A program made the position numbers and the translations under genes. From NCBI GenBank assembly GCA_017524545.1, contig JAFXVN010000076.1, positions 1 through 64,000 of the forward strand: a DNA stretch of 64,000 nucleotides, written 5' to 3'. A model generated the notes under the pieces. The model was not told the DNA's origin and did no database searches. It saw only the letters and a list, made by a program, of their open reading frames with translations. This document shows, piece after piece, positions 44,446-52,684 of this stretch. The stretch's first letter is position 1; each line of letters opens with the position of its first letter. This DNA comes from Bacteroidaceae bacterium (GTDB taxonomy: Bacteria > Bacteroidota > Bacteroidia > Bacteroidales > Bacteroidaceae).

Positions 44446-44819
44446 CTACCAAGTGCAGACATTATAGTCATTTATCGTTATTCAAGCATCGTGTTCTAAA
44501 CATCTCACCTTTCAGACACGCCGAATAACTGCTAATGCTGTTATTATTTCGATAAGATGCAATTCCCTTCCCAGCTCCGCACATCACTTTGTGCATCATA
44601 GCCAGAATGGGCATTTTGCTTTGCAAAGTTAGCGATTTATCCAATACGAGCAAAGAAAAACGTAATTTATTTTAGTTTTCAGCAAGAAACAAAAACACTC
44701 CATGCTTAGTTGAGCAACTAAGCACGTTAAGTCGGTCAATTAGGCACGCTTAGTTCTTGGATGCTCCAGCATCAAGGCGCACTTCTAAGGCGCGAAAGGG
44801 CCAGCGAAGCACGCCTAAT
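44446..44819. other. AT-rich non-coding region after the restriction remnant
   Basis: No convincing gene. A 61-codon frame at 44468-44653 (minus strand) has no recognisable features. Segment 44700-44818 holds a hairpin and TTAGGCACGC-type sequence shared with the HU leader (334-344). Confidence 0.55.
44704..44723 (-). terminator. Possible terminator downstream of DPP III
   Basis: GCTTAGTT GAGC AACTAAGC forms an 8-bp stem. On the minus strand a T-rich stretch follows about 8 bp later. Confidence 0.45.
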
Positions 44820-46772
44820 TTATAACGTCCTGTATTGCTGGCTGTAACGAAGCATTTGCTTATCGTACGCTTCATCGTATGAAACGCTTACGTCTGTAAT
44901 GTTCCCCGCTGCATCGCGAACAAGATTGTAGATAGAATTGATGAAGCCTTTGTAGGGCGCGAGGTTGAGGCGTTGATAGCGTTCGCGAATCTCATGGTGC
45001 AGCTTTGCATCGAGCTTGATGCCATATTGCTCGACAAGTTGTCTGGCTGCATCAAAGTCTCCCTCGCTCTTGATGCGCTGCACCTCCGCCAACAACTCCC
45101 CGAAAGCTTTTCGAAGCATAGGGTAGTCGTTGATGCGCACATAATGCTTACCGTGCTCTTCAACAATCTGCACGGCTTCCGGATAGTTGGCGAGCGTCCA
45201 TCGGCCAATGAGAGCGCGGTTACGCATGTGAGCTTCTTCGATTTGATTGCCTTCCTCTATGCGAACCATCTGCGTCAGCAGTCCGTTCATCAAATAGCTG
45301 TAGTATTGAGACTTGTATACCTCGGCGTTGGGCAGCAAGCCAAGCTCAACGAGCTTCTGGTCGGCAATGTAATAGAGGCCGAACAGGTCGGCACGGGCTT
45401 CTTCGATTGTACTGCCGTAGGCACGGAGCGCATCAGCATCGACACCGTGCAGAAGCTGTCCGCTGCCATGCCCCAGGCATTCGTGGAGGTCGGTGTGAAG
45501 GTCGTCGCATACGTCCCCATAGCGGTCGAGAAGCTGCCGCGTGTCATCGTCTATGACAAACTCCTCACGCATACCACTGCCTCTGGCTGCCTCGTTGTAG
45601 GCACGTGTCAGGTTGGCTATCGTCACACTCTTGCTGCCATATTCCGCCCTTATCCAATTGCTGTTGGGCAGATTGATGCCGATGGCGCTGCTGGGGTAGA
45701 GGTCGCCTCCGAGGACGGCTGCACTGATGACCTTTGCACTCACGCCCTTGCACTCCTTCTTCTTGAAGCGTGCATCTACAGGTGAATGGTTTTCAAACCA
45801 TTGTGCATTATCGCTTAAAGCTTTTGCTCTGCGTGTCGCCTCGTGGTCGATGATGTTGACATAACCCTCCCAACTTGCCTTCAACCCCAAGGGGTCGCCG
45901 TAAACTTCGGTGAAGCCGTTGGTGAAGTCAACCTCCCCGTCTGTCTCTCCCACCCAATGGATAGCATACTCGTCGAAGGCCTTTAGGTCGCCAGTCCGAT
46001 AGAACTCCACAAGCTTGTCTATGACAGCCTGCTGCTTTTCATTCTCGGCATAATTGCGTGCCTTGCAAAGCATGTCGCAAATACGGTCGATGGCTTTCCC
46101 GTAGAGTCCTCCGCTTCGCCAGACATTCTCGTAGAGCGAACCGTCGGCACTGCGCTCCAGACGGCTGTTCATGCCGAGCATGGGCGGCTTTTGGGGATTG
46201 ACCTTTTTCTTCTGTTCTGCATAGAAGGCTTCTGCCTCGGCTTGGGTGATGCCATCGGCATAGTAGTTGCACGAAGAGGTGAGCAGGAGGTCTTCGCCAT
46301 CGGTCTGGTTGACACGCTTGGGCATCACCTCGGGATTGAAGATGACCTCTGCCAGCTCCTCGGCAAGATGGGATGCCGTTTCTTTTTCCTTGAGGGGAAG
46401 CAGGCTCTCGTCCAGCTTGCTGATTTCTGCCAAGAAGAAGTCGCGACTGAATCCCGGCTCGAACTTCTGGCAGCTGTAGTGGTGATGAATGCCGTTGGAA
46501 AACCAAACCCTTTTCAGATAGACGACGAAAGCCTGCCAGTCGGCATCTTCCTGCGGTCCGTCATAGTTCGTGTAGATGGCTTCCAATGTCTGGCGCAGGC
46601 GCAGCCCATAACAGCAGTTCTGGTCCCAGAGGATGTCGCGCCCCAAGAGTGCCGCCTCGGCAAGATAATAGACGAGCAGCTTCTGGCGAAGTGGCAGGAG
46701 GGCGAAACCAGGCACTTCGTAGCGCAACAGTTGCAGGTCTGCGAAACGCTCAACGCAATTGCCTTTAGTCAT
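44820..46772 (-). CDS. Dipeptidyl peptidase III (M49)
   Basis: A 650-residue zinc peptidase. HECLGHGSGQ carries the M49 zinc-binding HExxxH (in the Bacteroides form HECLGH) and EEARAD the third ligand. No signal peptide, so it is cytosolic; it removes dipeptides from oligopeptide N-termini. The gene directly abuts the upstream AraC-type regulator (stop of that gene at 46773), so they are one unit. Confidence 0.94.
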   Translation of the reverse strand: MTKGNCVERFADLQLLRYEVPGFALLPLRQKLLVYYLAEAALLGRDILWDQNCCYGLRLRQTLEAIYTNYDGPQEDADWQAFVVYLKRVWFSNGIHHHYSCQKFEPGFSRDFFLAEISKLDESLLPLKEKETASHLAEELAEVIFNPEVMPKRVNQTDGEDLLLTSSCNYYADGITQAEAEAFYAEQKKKVNPQKPPMLGMNSRLERSADGSLYENVWRSGGLYGKAIDRICDMLCKARNYAENEKQQAVIDKLVEFYRTGDLKAFDEYAIHWVGETDGEVDFTNGFTEVYGDPLGLKASWEGYVNIIDHEATRRAKALSDNAQWFENHSPVDARFKKKECKGVSAKVISAAVLGGDLYPSSAIGINLPNSNWIRAEYGSKSVTIANLTRAYNEAARGSGMREEFVIDDDTRQLLDRYGDVCDDLHTDLHECLGHGSGQLLHGVDADALRAYGSTIEEARADLFGLYYIADQKLVELGLLPNAEVYKSQYYSYLMNGLLTQMVRIEEGNQIEEAHMRNRALIGRWTLANYPEAVQIVEEHGKHYVRINDYPMLRKAFGELLAEVQRIKSEGDFDAARQLVEQYGIKLDAKLHHEIRERYQRLNLAPYKGFINSIYNLVRDAAGNITDVSVSYDEAYDKQMLRYSQQYRTL

Positions 46773-47189
46773 TTATTTATACATTTGCTTGTACTCCTTC
46801 GGCGTCGTTCCGCAAAGTCTGTAGAACGTGGCATAGAAGCTTTGGCGTGTCGTGAAGCCCACGTTGATGGCAATGTCTTCCATCGTCATCTTGTCGAAGT
46901 TGCTGTCCTGGAGCATGTATCTTGCTTCGTGGATGCGCATCATGCCCACCAACTGCGAATAGTTCTGCTGGAAACGCAGATTGATGACCGCGCTGATTTG
47001 GCGAGAGTTGACCCCGATGTCGCCGGCAAGGCGCTTGGCAGAATAGTTAGGGTCGCGGTACTTCTGCTCAATCATCAGCTTCAAGATAATCTTCTTTGCA
47101 ATGTCTTCCACAAGGTCGGGCGTGACGGAGTTCCTGTAGGAGAGCGTCTGCGTCTTTTCCTTCTTCTCTGTGATGTTGTATTTTGCCAT
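46773..47189 (-). CDS. AraC-type helix-turn-helix regulator (DNA-binding domain only)
   Basis: A 138-residue protein. Residues about 40-135 form a double HTH of AraC type (LAGDIGVNSRQISAVINLRFQQNYSQLV; MTMEDIAINVGFTTRQSFYATFYRLCGTTPKEYKQ). There is no ligand-binding domain, only a 35-residue lysine-rich head, so a signal would have to come from elsewhere. The start codon is the last part of an ATTGTCT heptamer array. Confidence 0.85.
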   Translation of the reverse strand: MAKYNITEKKEKTQTLSYRNSVTPDLVEDIAKKIILKLMIEQKYRDPNYSAKRLAGDIGVNSRQISAVINLRFQQNYSQLVGMMRIHEARYMLQDSNFDKMTMEDIAINVGFTTRQSFYATFYRLCGTTPKEYKQMYK

Positions 47190-47215
47190 TGTCTATTGTC
47201 TATTGTCTATTGTTA
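47188..47215. repeat. Heptamer array (ATTGTCT x4) joining GDPD and AraC-type genes
   Basis: Four units in exact phase. The GDPD stop codon (47193-47195) and the regulator's start codon (47187-47189) both come from it, leaving a 3-bp gap between genes. Confidence 0.92.
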
Positions 47216-47954
47216 AAAGTATTTCCGGGTCGTTGGTCGTGATGATGTCTATGCCGGGCATCTTAACGAAGCGTTTCAATGCCTCTTCGCCATCTACAGT
47301 CCAGACGTTGACTTCCAGCCCCAACTTCTTCGCCTCGAGAGGCCATTCGGGATGTTTGTCGAAGGCACCAATGCTGTAGTCGATGCCTGTCAGCCCCATT
47401 TCCTTGACCTGTGCAGGTGTGAGGTCTCCGTTGAGGTAAGCAACCTTGGCATCGGGTGCCAGTTCATGAAGACGCTTGCAGGCATTCTTGCTGAAAGAGA
47501 TGTAGTCCGTACGGGATGCGAGTCCGAGCGCTTCGACAAGTTCGACGCAGAGTTCGGAAATGCGTGCATCGCGCTTTGCATTGCGATGGGGCTTGACTTC
47601 AAAGATAAGGCGACAATCGGGCCACCGCCGGGCTTCCCAAAGGTATTGCTGTAGGGTAGGGATGAACTCGCCGTTCTGGAGACGATGGGTCATGAGCGTC
47701 GCGTATGTCGTGTCTTCGATGCGGATGCCCTCAACGGTTGCGTCGTGAAAGACAACAGGCACGCCGTCGGCTGTCAGCCAGACATCGAACTCGCTGCCCC
47801 AGCAACCGATTTCGGCGGCTTTTTGGAATGAAGTGATAGAATTCTGCGCACTGCCTTCTGTGCGCCAGTAGCCACGATGGGCCACGACCTTGGGCTGCGC
47901 CAAAGCAGCGAGATAAAAGAAGGTCAGAAGGAATGTAATATAGTGTCTATGCAT
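47193..47954 (-). CDS. Glycerophosphodiester phosphodiesterase
   Basis: A 253-residue exported protein with a signal peptide (MHRHYITFLLTFFYLAALAQ). Catalytic features of the GDPD TIM barrel are AHRGYW (His, Arg), EFDVWLTADGVPVVFHD (Glu, Asp, His) and EVKPH. It hydrolyses deacylated phospholipids to glycerol-3-phosphate. The last six residues (TIDNRQ) are encoded by heptamer repeats. The start at 47954 follows from the signal peptide. Confidence 0.9.
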   Translation of the reverse strand: MHRHYITFLLTFFYLAALAQPKVVAHRGYWRTEGSAQNSITSFQKAAEIGCWGSEFDVWLTADGVPVVFHDATVEGIRIEDTTYATLMTHRLQNGEFIPTLQQYLWEARRWPDCRLIFEVKPHRNAKRDARISELCVELVEALGLASRTDYISFSKNACKRLHELAPDAKVAYLNGDLTPAQVKEMGLTGIDYSIGAFDKHPEWPLEAKKLGLEVNVWTVDGEEALKRFVKMPGIDIITTNDPEILLTIDNRQ

Positions 47955-47976
47955 CGTATTTGTGGTTTTCTTGCCG

Positions 47977-48567
47977 CTATCCAACCAGACTGAGCTGCCT
48001 TGTCTGGATGATTTTTCGCAGATTGATGAGGGCATAGCGCATACGTCCGAGGGCTGTGTTGATGCTGACGCCTGTCTGCTGTGCAATCTCCTTGAAGGAG
48101 AGGTCGTCGTAGAAGCGCAACAAGATGACTTCGCGCTGCGGTTCCGGCAGATAATCGAGCATACGGCGAATGCCTTCGCGTGTCTGGCGGTTGATGATTT
48201 CGTCCTCGCGTGTCGCTTCACTCAGACTCAGGCTGTTGAGGGCTTTGGGCTTCACCTGGTCTTCGCGGACCATGCAGGTCGTCTCGCACTCGCGGCTCTT
48301 GTCGATGATAAGGTTGTGGGCGATGCGGGTGAGCCATGCACTGAACTTGCCGTTCGTCTGGTACTTGTGCGAGCGGATGGCAATGATGGCACGCGAGAAG
48401 GTGTCCTGGAAAAAGTCGTTGGCAACATCGCTGTCCTTTACCAGAAAGAGTATGTAGGAATAAATGTACGCTTGATGCCGTCCGAGCAAAATATCGAACG
48501 CACTGTCATTGCCACTTTCATACAATTGGACCAACTCATGGTCGGTCATTGCAGATAAATCATTCAT
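47977..48567 (-). CDS. ECF-type sigma-70 factor
   Basis: A 196-residue sigma factor with region 2 (AFDILLGRHQAYIYSYILFLVKDSDVANDFFQDTFSRAI, SAWLTRIAHNLIIDKSR) and region 4 (LDYLPEPQREVILLRFYDDLSFKEIAQQTGVSINTALGRMRYAL). No anti-sigma gene is adjacent; the GDPD gene follows 22 bp later. It is long conserved in Bacteroidales near translation and metabolic genes. The inducing signal is unknown. Confidence 0.92.
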   Translation of the reverse strand: MNDLSAMTDHELVQLYESGNDSAFDILLGRHQAYIYSYILFLVKDSDVANDFFQDTFSRAIIAIRSHKYQTNGKFSAWLTRIAHNLIIDKSRECETTCMVREDQVKPKALNSLSLSEATREDEIINRQTREGIRRMLDYLPEPQREVILLRFYDDLSFKEIAQQTGVSINTALGRMRYALINLRKIIQTRQLSLVG

Positions 48568-48729
48568 TACGTCTCAAAGTATGGTTTTGGAGTAATGTCT
48601 TACAATAGGCAGTCGGTTTTAGTGCGTTAATAATGTTTTGACGCTGCAAAGTAAAAGGTTTTTCTTCATTCCCGCAAGTTTTTTTATCATTTTTTTGCAT
48701 TTTGCCTATCGTTTAGTTACAAATGTCGA

Positions 48730-48758
48730 GTCTTTTTGCACAAAAAGACGTAACTTTG
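48730..48758 (+). promoter_or_regulatory. mazG promoter with embedded palindrome
   Basis: The -7 box TAACTTTG is at 48751-48758, 19 bp before the ATG. An 8-bp-arm palindrome GTCTTTTT GCAC AAAAAGAC (48730-48749) fills the spacer directly upstream, where a repressor or activator could bind. Confidence 0.6.
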
Positions 48759-48777
48759 TGCAGAAACTGTTAAAATT

Positions 48778-49569
48778 ATGAGTACAAGAGAAGAGAAGCT
48801 GCAAGCGTTTGGCCGCTTGCTTGATATCATGGATGAATTGAGGGAGAAATGCCCCTGGGACCACAAGCAGACCAACGAGAGCCTGCGCCCCAACACCATA
48901 GAGGAAACCTTTGAGCTTTGCGACGCGCTCCTGAAGGACGACGTGCCCAACATTGAGAAGGAGTTGGGCGATGTCCTGCTTCACATTGTCTTCTATGCAA
49001 AAATAGGCAGCGAGAAGGGGCAGTTCGACATTGCCGATGTGTGCAACAAGCTCTGCGAAAAGCTTATTTTCCGTCATCCGCATGTCTATGGCGATGCTGT
49101 GGCAAAGACGGCTGGCGATGTGGTCAAGTCGTGGGAGCAAATCAAACAGAAGGAGAAAGACGGCAACAAGACGGTGCTTGGCGGCGTGCCTAACTCGCTC
49201 CCTTCGCTCATCAAAGCCTACCGCATTCAAGACAAGGCGCGTGCCATAGGGTTCGACTGGGACAAGAAGGAGGATGTCTGGGACAAGGTGCGCGAAGAAC
49301 TTGGCGAACTGCAGGCGGAACTCATGAAGGAGGACAACATCGAAAAGCAAACGGCGGAGTATGGCGACTTCCTCTTCAGCCTCATCAATGCCGCCCGTCT
49401 CTATCACATCAACCCCGACAATGCCCTGGAACACACCAACCAGAAGTTCATCCGACGATTCAACTATGTCGAGCAGAAGGCAAAGGAACAGGGGCTTCAG
49501 CTGAAGGACATGACCCTTGCGCAGATGGACGCACTTTGGAACGAGGCAAAAGGGAGCGAACGGGATTGA
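48778..49569 (+). CDS. mazG: Nucleoside triphosphate pyrophosphohydrolase MazG
   Basis: A 263-residue tandem MazG protein, the same length as the E. coli enzyme. First domain: LREKCPWDHKQTNESLRPNTIEETFELCDAL, with the EExxE metal site; second: DKVREELGELQAEL. It hydrolyses noncanonical or excess NTPs to NMP and pyrophosphate. It is transcribed on its own, diverging from the ECF sigma gene. Confidence 0.95.
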   Translation: MSTREEKLQAFGRLLDIMDELREKCPWDHKQTNESLRPNTIEETFELCDALLKDDVPNIEKELGDVLLHIVFYAKIGSEKGQFDIADVCNKLCEKLIFRHPHVYGDAVAKTAGDVVKSWEQIKQKEKDGNKTVLGGVPNSLPSLIKAYRIQDKARAIGFDWDKKEDVWDKVREELGELQAELMKEDNIEKQTAEYGDFLFSLINAARLYHINPDNALEHTNQKFIRRFNYVEQKAKEQGLQLKDMTLAQMDALWNEAKGSERD

Positions 49570-49633
49570 TGTGCTATTAAAACGCCATTCCTGCGACATA
49601 AAAGTGCCAAACGGGAAGAAAAGTGTGAATTTA

Positions 49634-49665
49634 TTTGCAATTACGCTCCCTAATTCGTACTTTTG
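49634..49665 (+). promoter_or_regulatory. Promoter of the FAD oxidoreductase gene
   Basis: TTTG (49634-49637), 20 bp, TACTTTTG (49658-49665). The start codon is only 8 bp after the -7 box, so the mRNA is nearly leaderless. Confidence 0.75.
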
Positions 49666-49673
49666 TGCTCAAA

Positions 49674-51101
49674 ATGTCAAAGAAGGTAATTGTCATAGGT
49701 GCGGGAGTGGCAGGCATGTCGGCTGCTTACTATTCGCGACAAAAAGGCTATGAGGTGACGGTCTTTGAGCAGGGTAACTGCTCCGGCGGTGTCGCCACCA
49801 GCTGGGTGCGACGCGGCTATACCTTCGACGGCGGCATCCATTGGCTTGTAGGCACGTCGCCGCGTTTCCAGCCTTTCCACAAAAGATGGGTCGAGACGGG
49901 GGCGCTGCAGGTAAACAATCCCGTGGTGTATGCCGACCCCGTGTTTGAGTTCCGAAGCGGAGACACCACGCTGCACCTGTGGCGCGACATTGACCGCCTG
50001 GCGCAGGAACTTGCCGACTTTGCACCAGAAGACCGCAAAGCCGTTCTTGCCCTTCGCCGCCATGTGCGAATCATTGGCACCTATATGCCTGCACCACAGG
50101 GATTCGGCGACCGATTGAAGCAAATATACAGGCTTCCTGTCTTTGTTCCGTTGATTAGCAGGCTGATATGGACTTCAACCGAAAAATATATCGGGCGCTT
50201 CAAGAATCCACACATCAGGGAAATGCTTTCCTCCATCCTGTCCTTAGAACAGAACGCACTCTCCCTCATCGGCACCTTGGTGGGCTATACAATGGGAGAC
50301 AATGGCTACCCCACAGGCGGCTCCCGCCGTTTGGCGGACAACATGGAGCAGACTGTGCTGAAGGCCGGCTGCCGGATTGTCTATCGCACAAAGGTGGAGA
50401 AAGTCTGCATTGAAAACGGACGTGTGAAGGGTGTGATGGTCAACGGCAAGTTGCACCCCGCCGACTATGTGATTGTGGCGATGGACACCTGCACGGCATT
50501 GCGCACGCTCTTCGATAAGCCTTTGCAAGAGAGGTGGGCGCGGAAACTGGCGAAGGGTATGGACTCGGAGCATTGTTCGCTCCTCTCGCTTGGCGTGAAA
50601 AAAGACCTGAGCTATTTGCCTTCCACTTTGCGCATCCACCTGAAGGAACCAATAGTGTTGGCTGGAAGGAGCTACACGACGCTTTGGGTGTATCGCTACA
50701 ATGGCAAGGAGGGCTATGCACCCGATGGCTGCTCGTCGCTGACAGTCCTCTTCCAAGGTGACACCTACGACTACTGGAAGGCAGCCAAGGACGATGGCAC
50801 CTACACGACCCGAAAGCAGGAGTTTACGCAGGAAGTGCTGCGGCTGCTGGAGAGTTATCTTCCAGAAATAACAGAGAATGTGGCTGTGACTGACCTTGCC
50901 ACGCCCATCACATACGAACGCTATTGCGGTTGCTACAGGGGCGGGTATATGGGCATGTGGTATCCCAAGCAGCAGCCCTACCATGCCCCGGTGAAGAGCA
51001 GCACAGTGCGCGGCTTGCGGTTTGCTGGCATGAGAACCTTCATGTCGGGCGGTATGCCTGTTTCTGTGCAGAGCGGCTACAAGGCCGCAAAGTCCTTATA
51101 G
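49674..51101 (+). CDS. NAD(P)/FAD-dependent oxidoreductase (phytoene desaturase/retinol saturase-like)
   Basis: A 475-residue flavoprotein. The N-terminal Rossmann motif is VIVIGAGVAGMSAAYYSRQKGYEVTVFEQ, followed by GGVATSWVRRGYTFDGGIHWL as in CrtI-type enzymes; the C-terminal GGMPVSVQSGYKAA completes the FAD site. Members act on carotenoids, retinol or other polyenes, and many bacterial ones are unassigned; no crt genes are nearby. The start at 49674 fits the promoter. Confidence 0.85.
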   Translation: MSKKVIVIGAGVAGMSAAYYSRQKGYEVTVFEQGNCSGGVATSWVRRGYTFDGGIHWLVGTSPRFQPFHKRWVETGALQVNNPVVYADPVFEFRSGDTTLHLWRDIDRLAQELADFAPEDRKAVLALRRHVRIIGTYMPAPQGFGDRLKQIYRLPVFVPLISRLIWTSTEKYIGRFKNPHIREMLSSILSLEQNALSLIGTLVGYTMGDNGYPTGGSRRLADNMEQTVLKAGCRIVYRTKVEKVCIENGRVKGVMVNGKLHPADYVIVAMDTCTALRTLFDKPLQERWARKLAKGMDSEHCSLLSLGVKKDLSYLPSTLRIHLKEPIVLAGRSYTTLWVYRYNGKEGYAPDGCSSLTVLFQGDTYDYWKAAKDDGTYTTRKQEFTQEVLRLLESYLPEITENVAVTDLATPITYERYCGCYRGGYMGMWYPKQQPYHAPVKSSTVRGLRFAGMRTFMSGGMPVSVQSGYKAAKSL

Positions 51102-51115
51102 CCTGAAAACAAAAC

Positions 51116-51152
51116 GAGGAGCAGGATATGCACTCTGGCATTCCTGCTCCTC
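51116..51152 (-). terminator. Hairpin between the FAD oxidoreductase and the Spy-like gene
   Basis: GAGGAGCAGG (51116-51125) pairs perfectly with CCTGCTCCTC (51143-51152). On the minus strand it is followed by GTTTTGTTTTC, so it should end the sigma/anti-sigma/Spy transcript; it may also serve the plus-strand gene. Confidence 0.7.
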
Positions 51153-51186
51153 CACCGAAACAATTCTTTTTACCTTAACGCTTATA

Positions 51187-51669
51187 TTATTTCGGATTTT
51201 GCCCTTCCTTGGGGCGTTTCGCACCCTGGTCGAACCCCTCCAGCATGTTGCGGTGGAAACGGTCTTCGGCACACATGGCGCGATATACTTTTTGCGGTGA
51301 AACTACCGTGCAAAGCTTCTTGTAGTAGTTCACTTCGAGCTGGGCCATCTCCACTCCCAAGTCCTTTATCTTCTGGATGGTAATGGCGAAGTCTTTGTCG
51401 GCGGCATTGGCGCATGGCGCATTCTTCTTGAGCCTATAGATGTTGCGCTGCAGCTGGCGTTGCTTGCCCTTCATCTCAAAGTAGATGGGGAAGAAGGCCT
51501 GCGCCTCGTCTGCGGTGAAGCCAACCTCCTGGGTGATGTAGCTTTCAAGCTTTGCCTTGAACTCTTGTGGGTTGAACTTACCTCTCTGCTGGGACTGTGC
51601 GTTCGCGTGCAGCAAAGGACATATTATAAATAATGTATATATAATGATTCTGAACATGTGTGCTCTCAT
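51187..51669 (-). CDS. Spy/CpxP-like periplasmic protein
   Basis: A 160-residue protein with a signal peptide (cleavage after HANAQ, about 25) and a helical mature part rich in Gln, Lys and Glu (FKAKLESYITQEVGFTADEAQAFFPIYFEMKGKQRQLQRNIYRLKK). The pattern is like Spy/CpxP or the periplasmic metal sensors that accompany ECF sigma factors. It is third after sigma and anti-sigma genes, so it may sense envelope or metal stress. The ATG at 51669 is used; 51657 is an alternative. Confidence 0.72.
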   Translation of the reverse strand: MRAHMFRIIIYTLFIICPLLHANAQSQQRGKFNPQEFKAKLESYITQEVGFTADEAQAFFPIYFEMKGKQRQLQRNIYRLKKNAPCANAADKDFAITIQKIKDLGVEMAQLEVNYYKKLCTVVSPQKVYRAMCAEDRFHRNMLEGFDQGAKRPKEGQNPK

Positions 51670-51711
51670 ATTGTTTGGTTATCCTATTATTTGTTGTCTA
51701 TTGTTTATTCC
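51670..51711. repeat. Heptamer array (CTATTGT-like) between the anti-sigma and Spy-like genes
   Basis: Six 7-bp units in one phase (ATTGTTT, GGTTATC, CTATTAT, TTGTTGT, CTATTGT, TTATTCC). It touches the Spy-like start codon and contains the anti-sigma stop codon (51705-51707). Confidence 0.7.
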
Positions 51712-52070
51712 GCTTCGGTCAGATAGGAAGCTATGCTCATGTTGTCTATCATGGAATAGTCCAAGGCATCCTCGATGTACTGTGTGTCTTCTACTTCGGC
51801 CGTTTGCTGTACTTCTTGGTTTTCGAGCAGCAGCCCGCCTACAGCGAAAAAGCCAGTGAGCACGGCTGCCACAGCCCATCGCAATGCTACGCGGCGACGC
51901 CTCCTTGCTTCGCTCTGGTGCTGGCCTTCCTGCTGCGCTATGCGGCTCATCACCTTTCCTGCCAAGCCGTCGAAGTAATTTTCAGGAACGGAGAAGGGTC
52001 TTTCTGCCCCGAAGCGCTCAAGAAGCTTTGCCTCTAGCTCTTCCATTGAAGTATGATTTGTTGTCTTCAT
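51705..52070 (-). CDS. Putative anti-sigma factor (single-pass membrane protein)
   Basis: A 121-residue protein. The first 60 residues are cytoplasmic and helical (MEELEAKLLERFGAERPFSVPENYFDGLAGKVMSRI), then an Arg-rich stop signal (ARRRRRVALRW), one membrane helix (about 68-85) and a short acidic periplasmic tail. Its position 32 bp after an ECF sigma gene and the topology support an anti-sigma role. It lacks a clear ZAS zinc motif. Confidence 0.72.
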   Translation of the reverse strand: MKTTNHTSMEELEAKLLERFGAERPFSVPENYFDGLAGKVMSRIAQQEGQHQSEARRRRRVALRWAVAAVLTGFFAVGGLLLENQEVQQTAEVEDTQYIEDALDYSMIDNMSIASYLTEAE

Positions 52071-52102
52071 TTACTTGTTAGATGTTAATTCTTGCAAAAG
52101 GT

Positions 52103-52633
52103 TTAATCGATATTGTCAAAAAAGGCGAAAATTTTTTTGACGGCATGATGATACGATGCTTTGAGGGCGCCGATGCTGGTGCCCAGCAGCTCGCTCATGT
52201 CCTCGTACTTCATCTCTTCAAAATACTTGAGGTTGAAGACGAGACGCTGCTTGTCGGGCAGTGTGCCGATGGCTGTCTGGAACTGCTTCTGGACTTCGTC
52301 GCCGTCGAAATAGCTGTCGCTGGCAAGCATGTCTGCTGCGGATTGTTCGAGGCTGAAGAGCTGCTTCTTCCCCGAAAGGAAATTGAGGGATTCGTTGATG
52401 GCAATGCGGAAGAGCCACGTCTGCAGGCGGGACTCCTGGCGGAAACCGTCGATTGCGCTCCAAGCCTTGATGAAAGTGTTCTGCAGGATATCGTCGGCAT
52501 CGTCGTGCGAAAGCACCATGCGGCGTATCTGCCAATAGAGGGGTTCCTGGTATTCACGCACCAAACGGGTGAATGCCGCCTCTTTGGTAGATGGATTGCT
52601 CAATTGCTTAAAGAGTGCTTTCTCGTCTATCAT
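52103..52633 (-). CDS. ECF-type sigma-70 factor
   Basis: A 176-residue sigma factor: region 2 (FTRLVREYQEPLYWQIRRMVLSHDDADDILQNTFIKAWSAIDGF, TWLFRIAINESLNFL) and region 4 (LPDKQRLVFNLKYFEEMKYEDMSELLGTSIGALKASYHHAVKKI). It is followed by an anti-sigma candidate and a Spy-like gene, and preceded by 51 bp by a mini secreted protein gene, making a four-gene envelope-stress-like unit. Confidence 0.92.
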   Translation of the reverse strand: MIDEKALFKQLSNPSTKEAAFTRLVREYQEPLYWQIRRMVLSHDDADDILQNTFIKAWSAIDGFRQESRLQTWLFRIAINESLNFLSGKKQLFSLEQSAADMLASDSYFDGDEVQKQFQTAIGTLPDKQRLVFNLKYFEEMKYEDMSELLGTSIGALKASYHHAVKKIFAFFDNID

Positions 52634-52684
52634 TACATAAAGTTAGACAAGACACATAATAATAAGGTTTAATGGGGGAGGGGA

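Noticed and set aside
44468-44653. 61-codon minus-strand frame in the AT-rich patch
   Set aside because: No promoter, no similarity I recognise, and it lies in degraded DNA next to the restriction remnant.
47955-48221. N-terminal extension of the GDPD frame
   Set aside because: It runs into the sigma-factor gene in another frame; the signal peptide marks the start at 47954.
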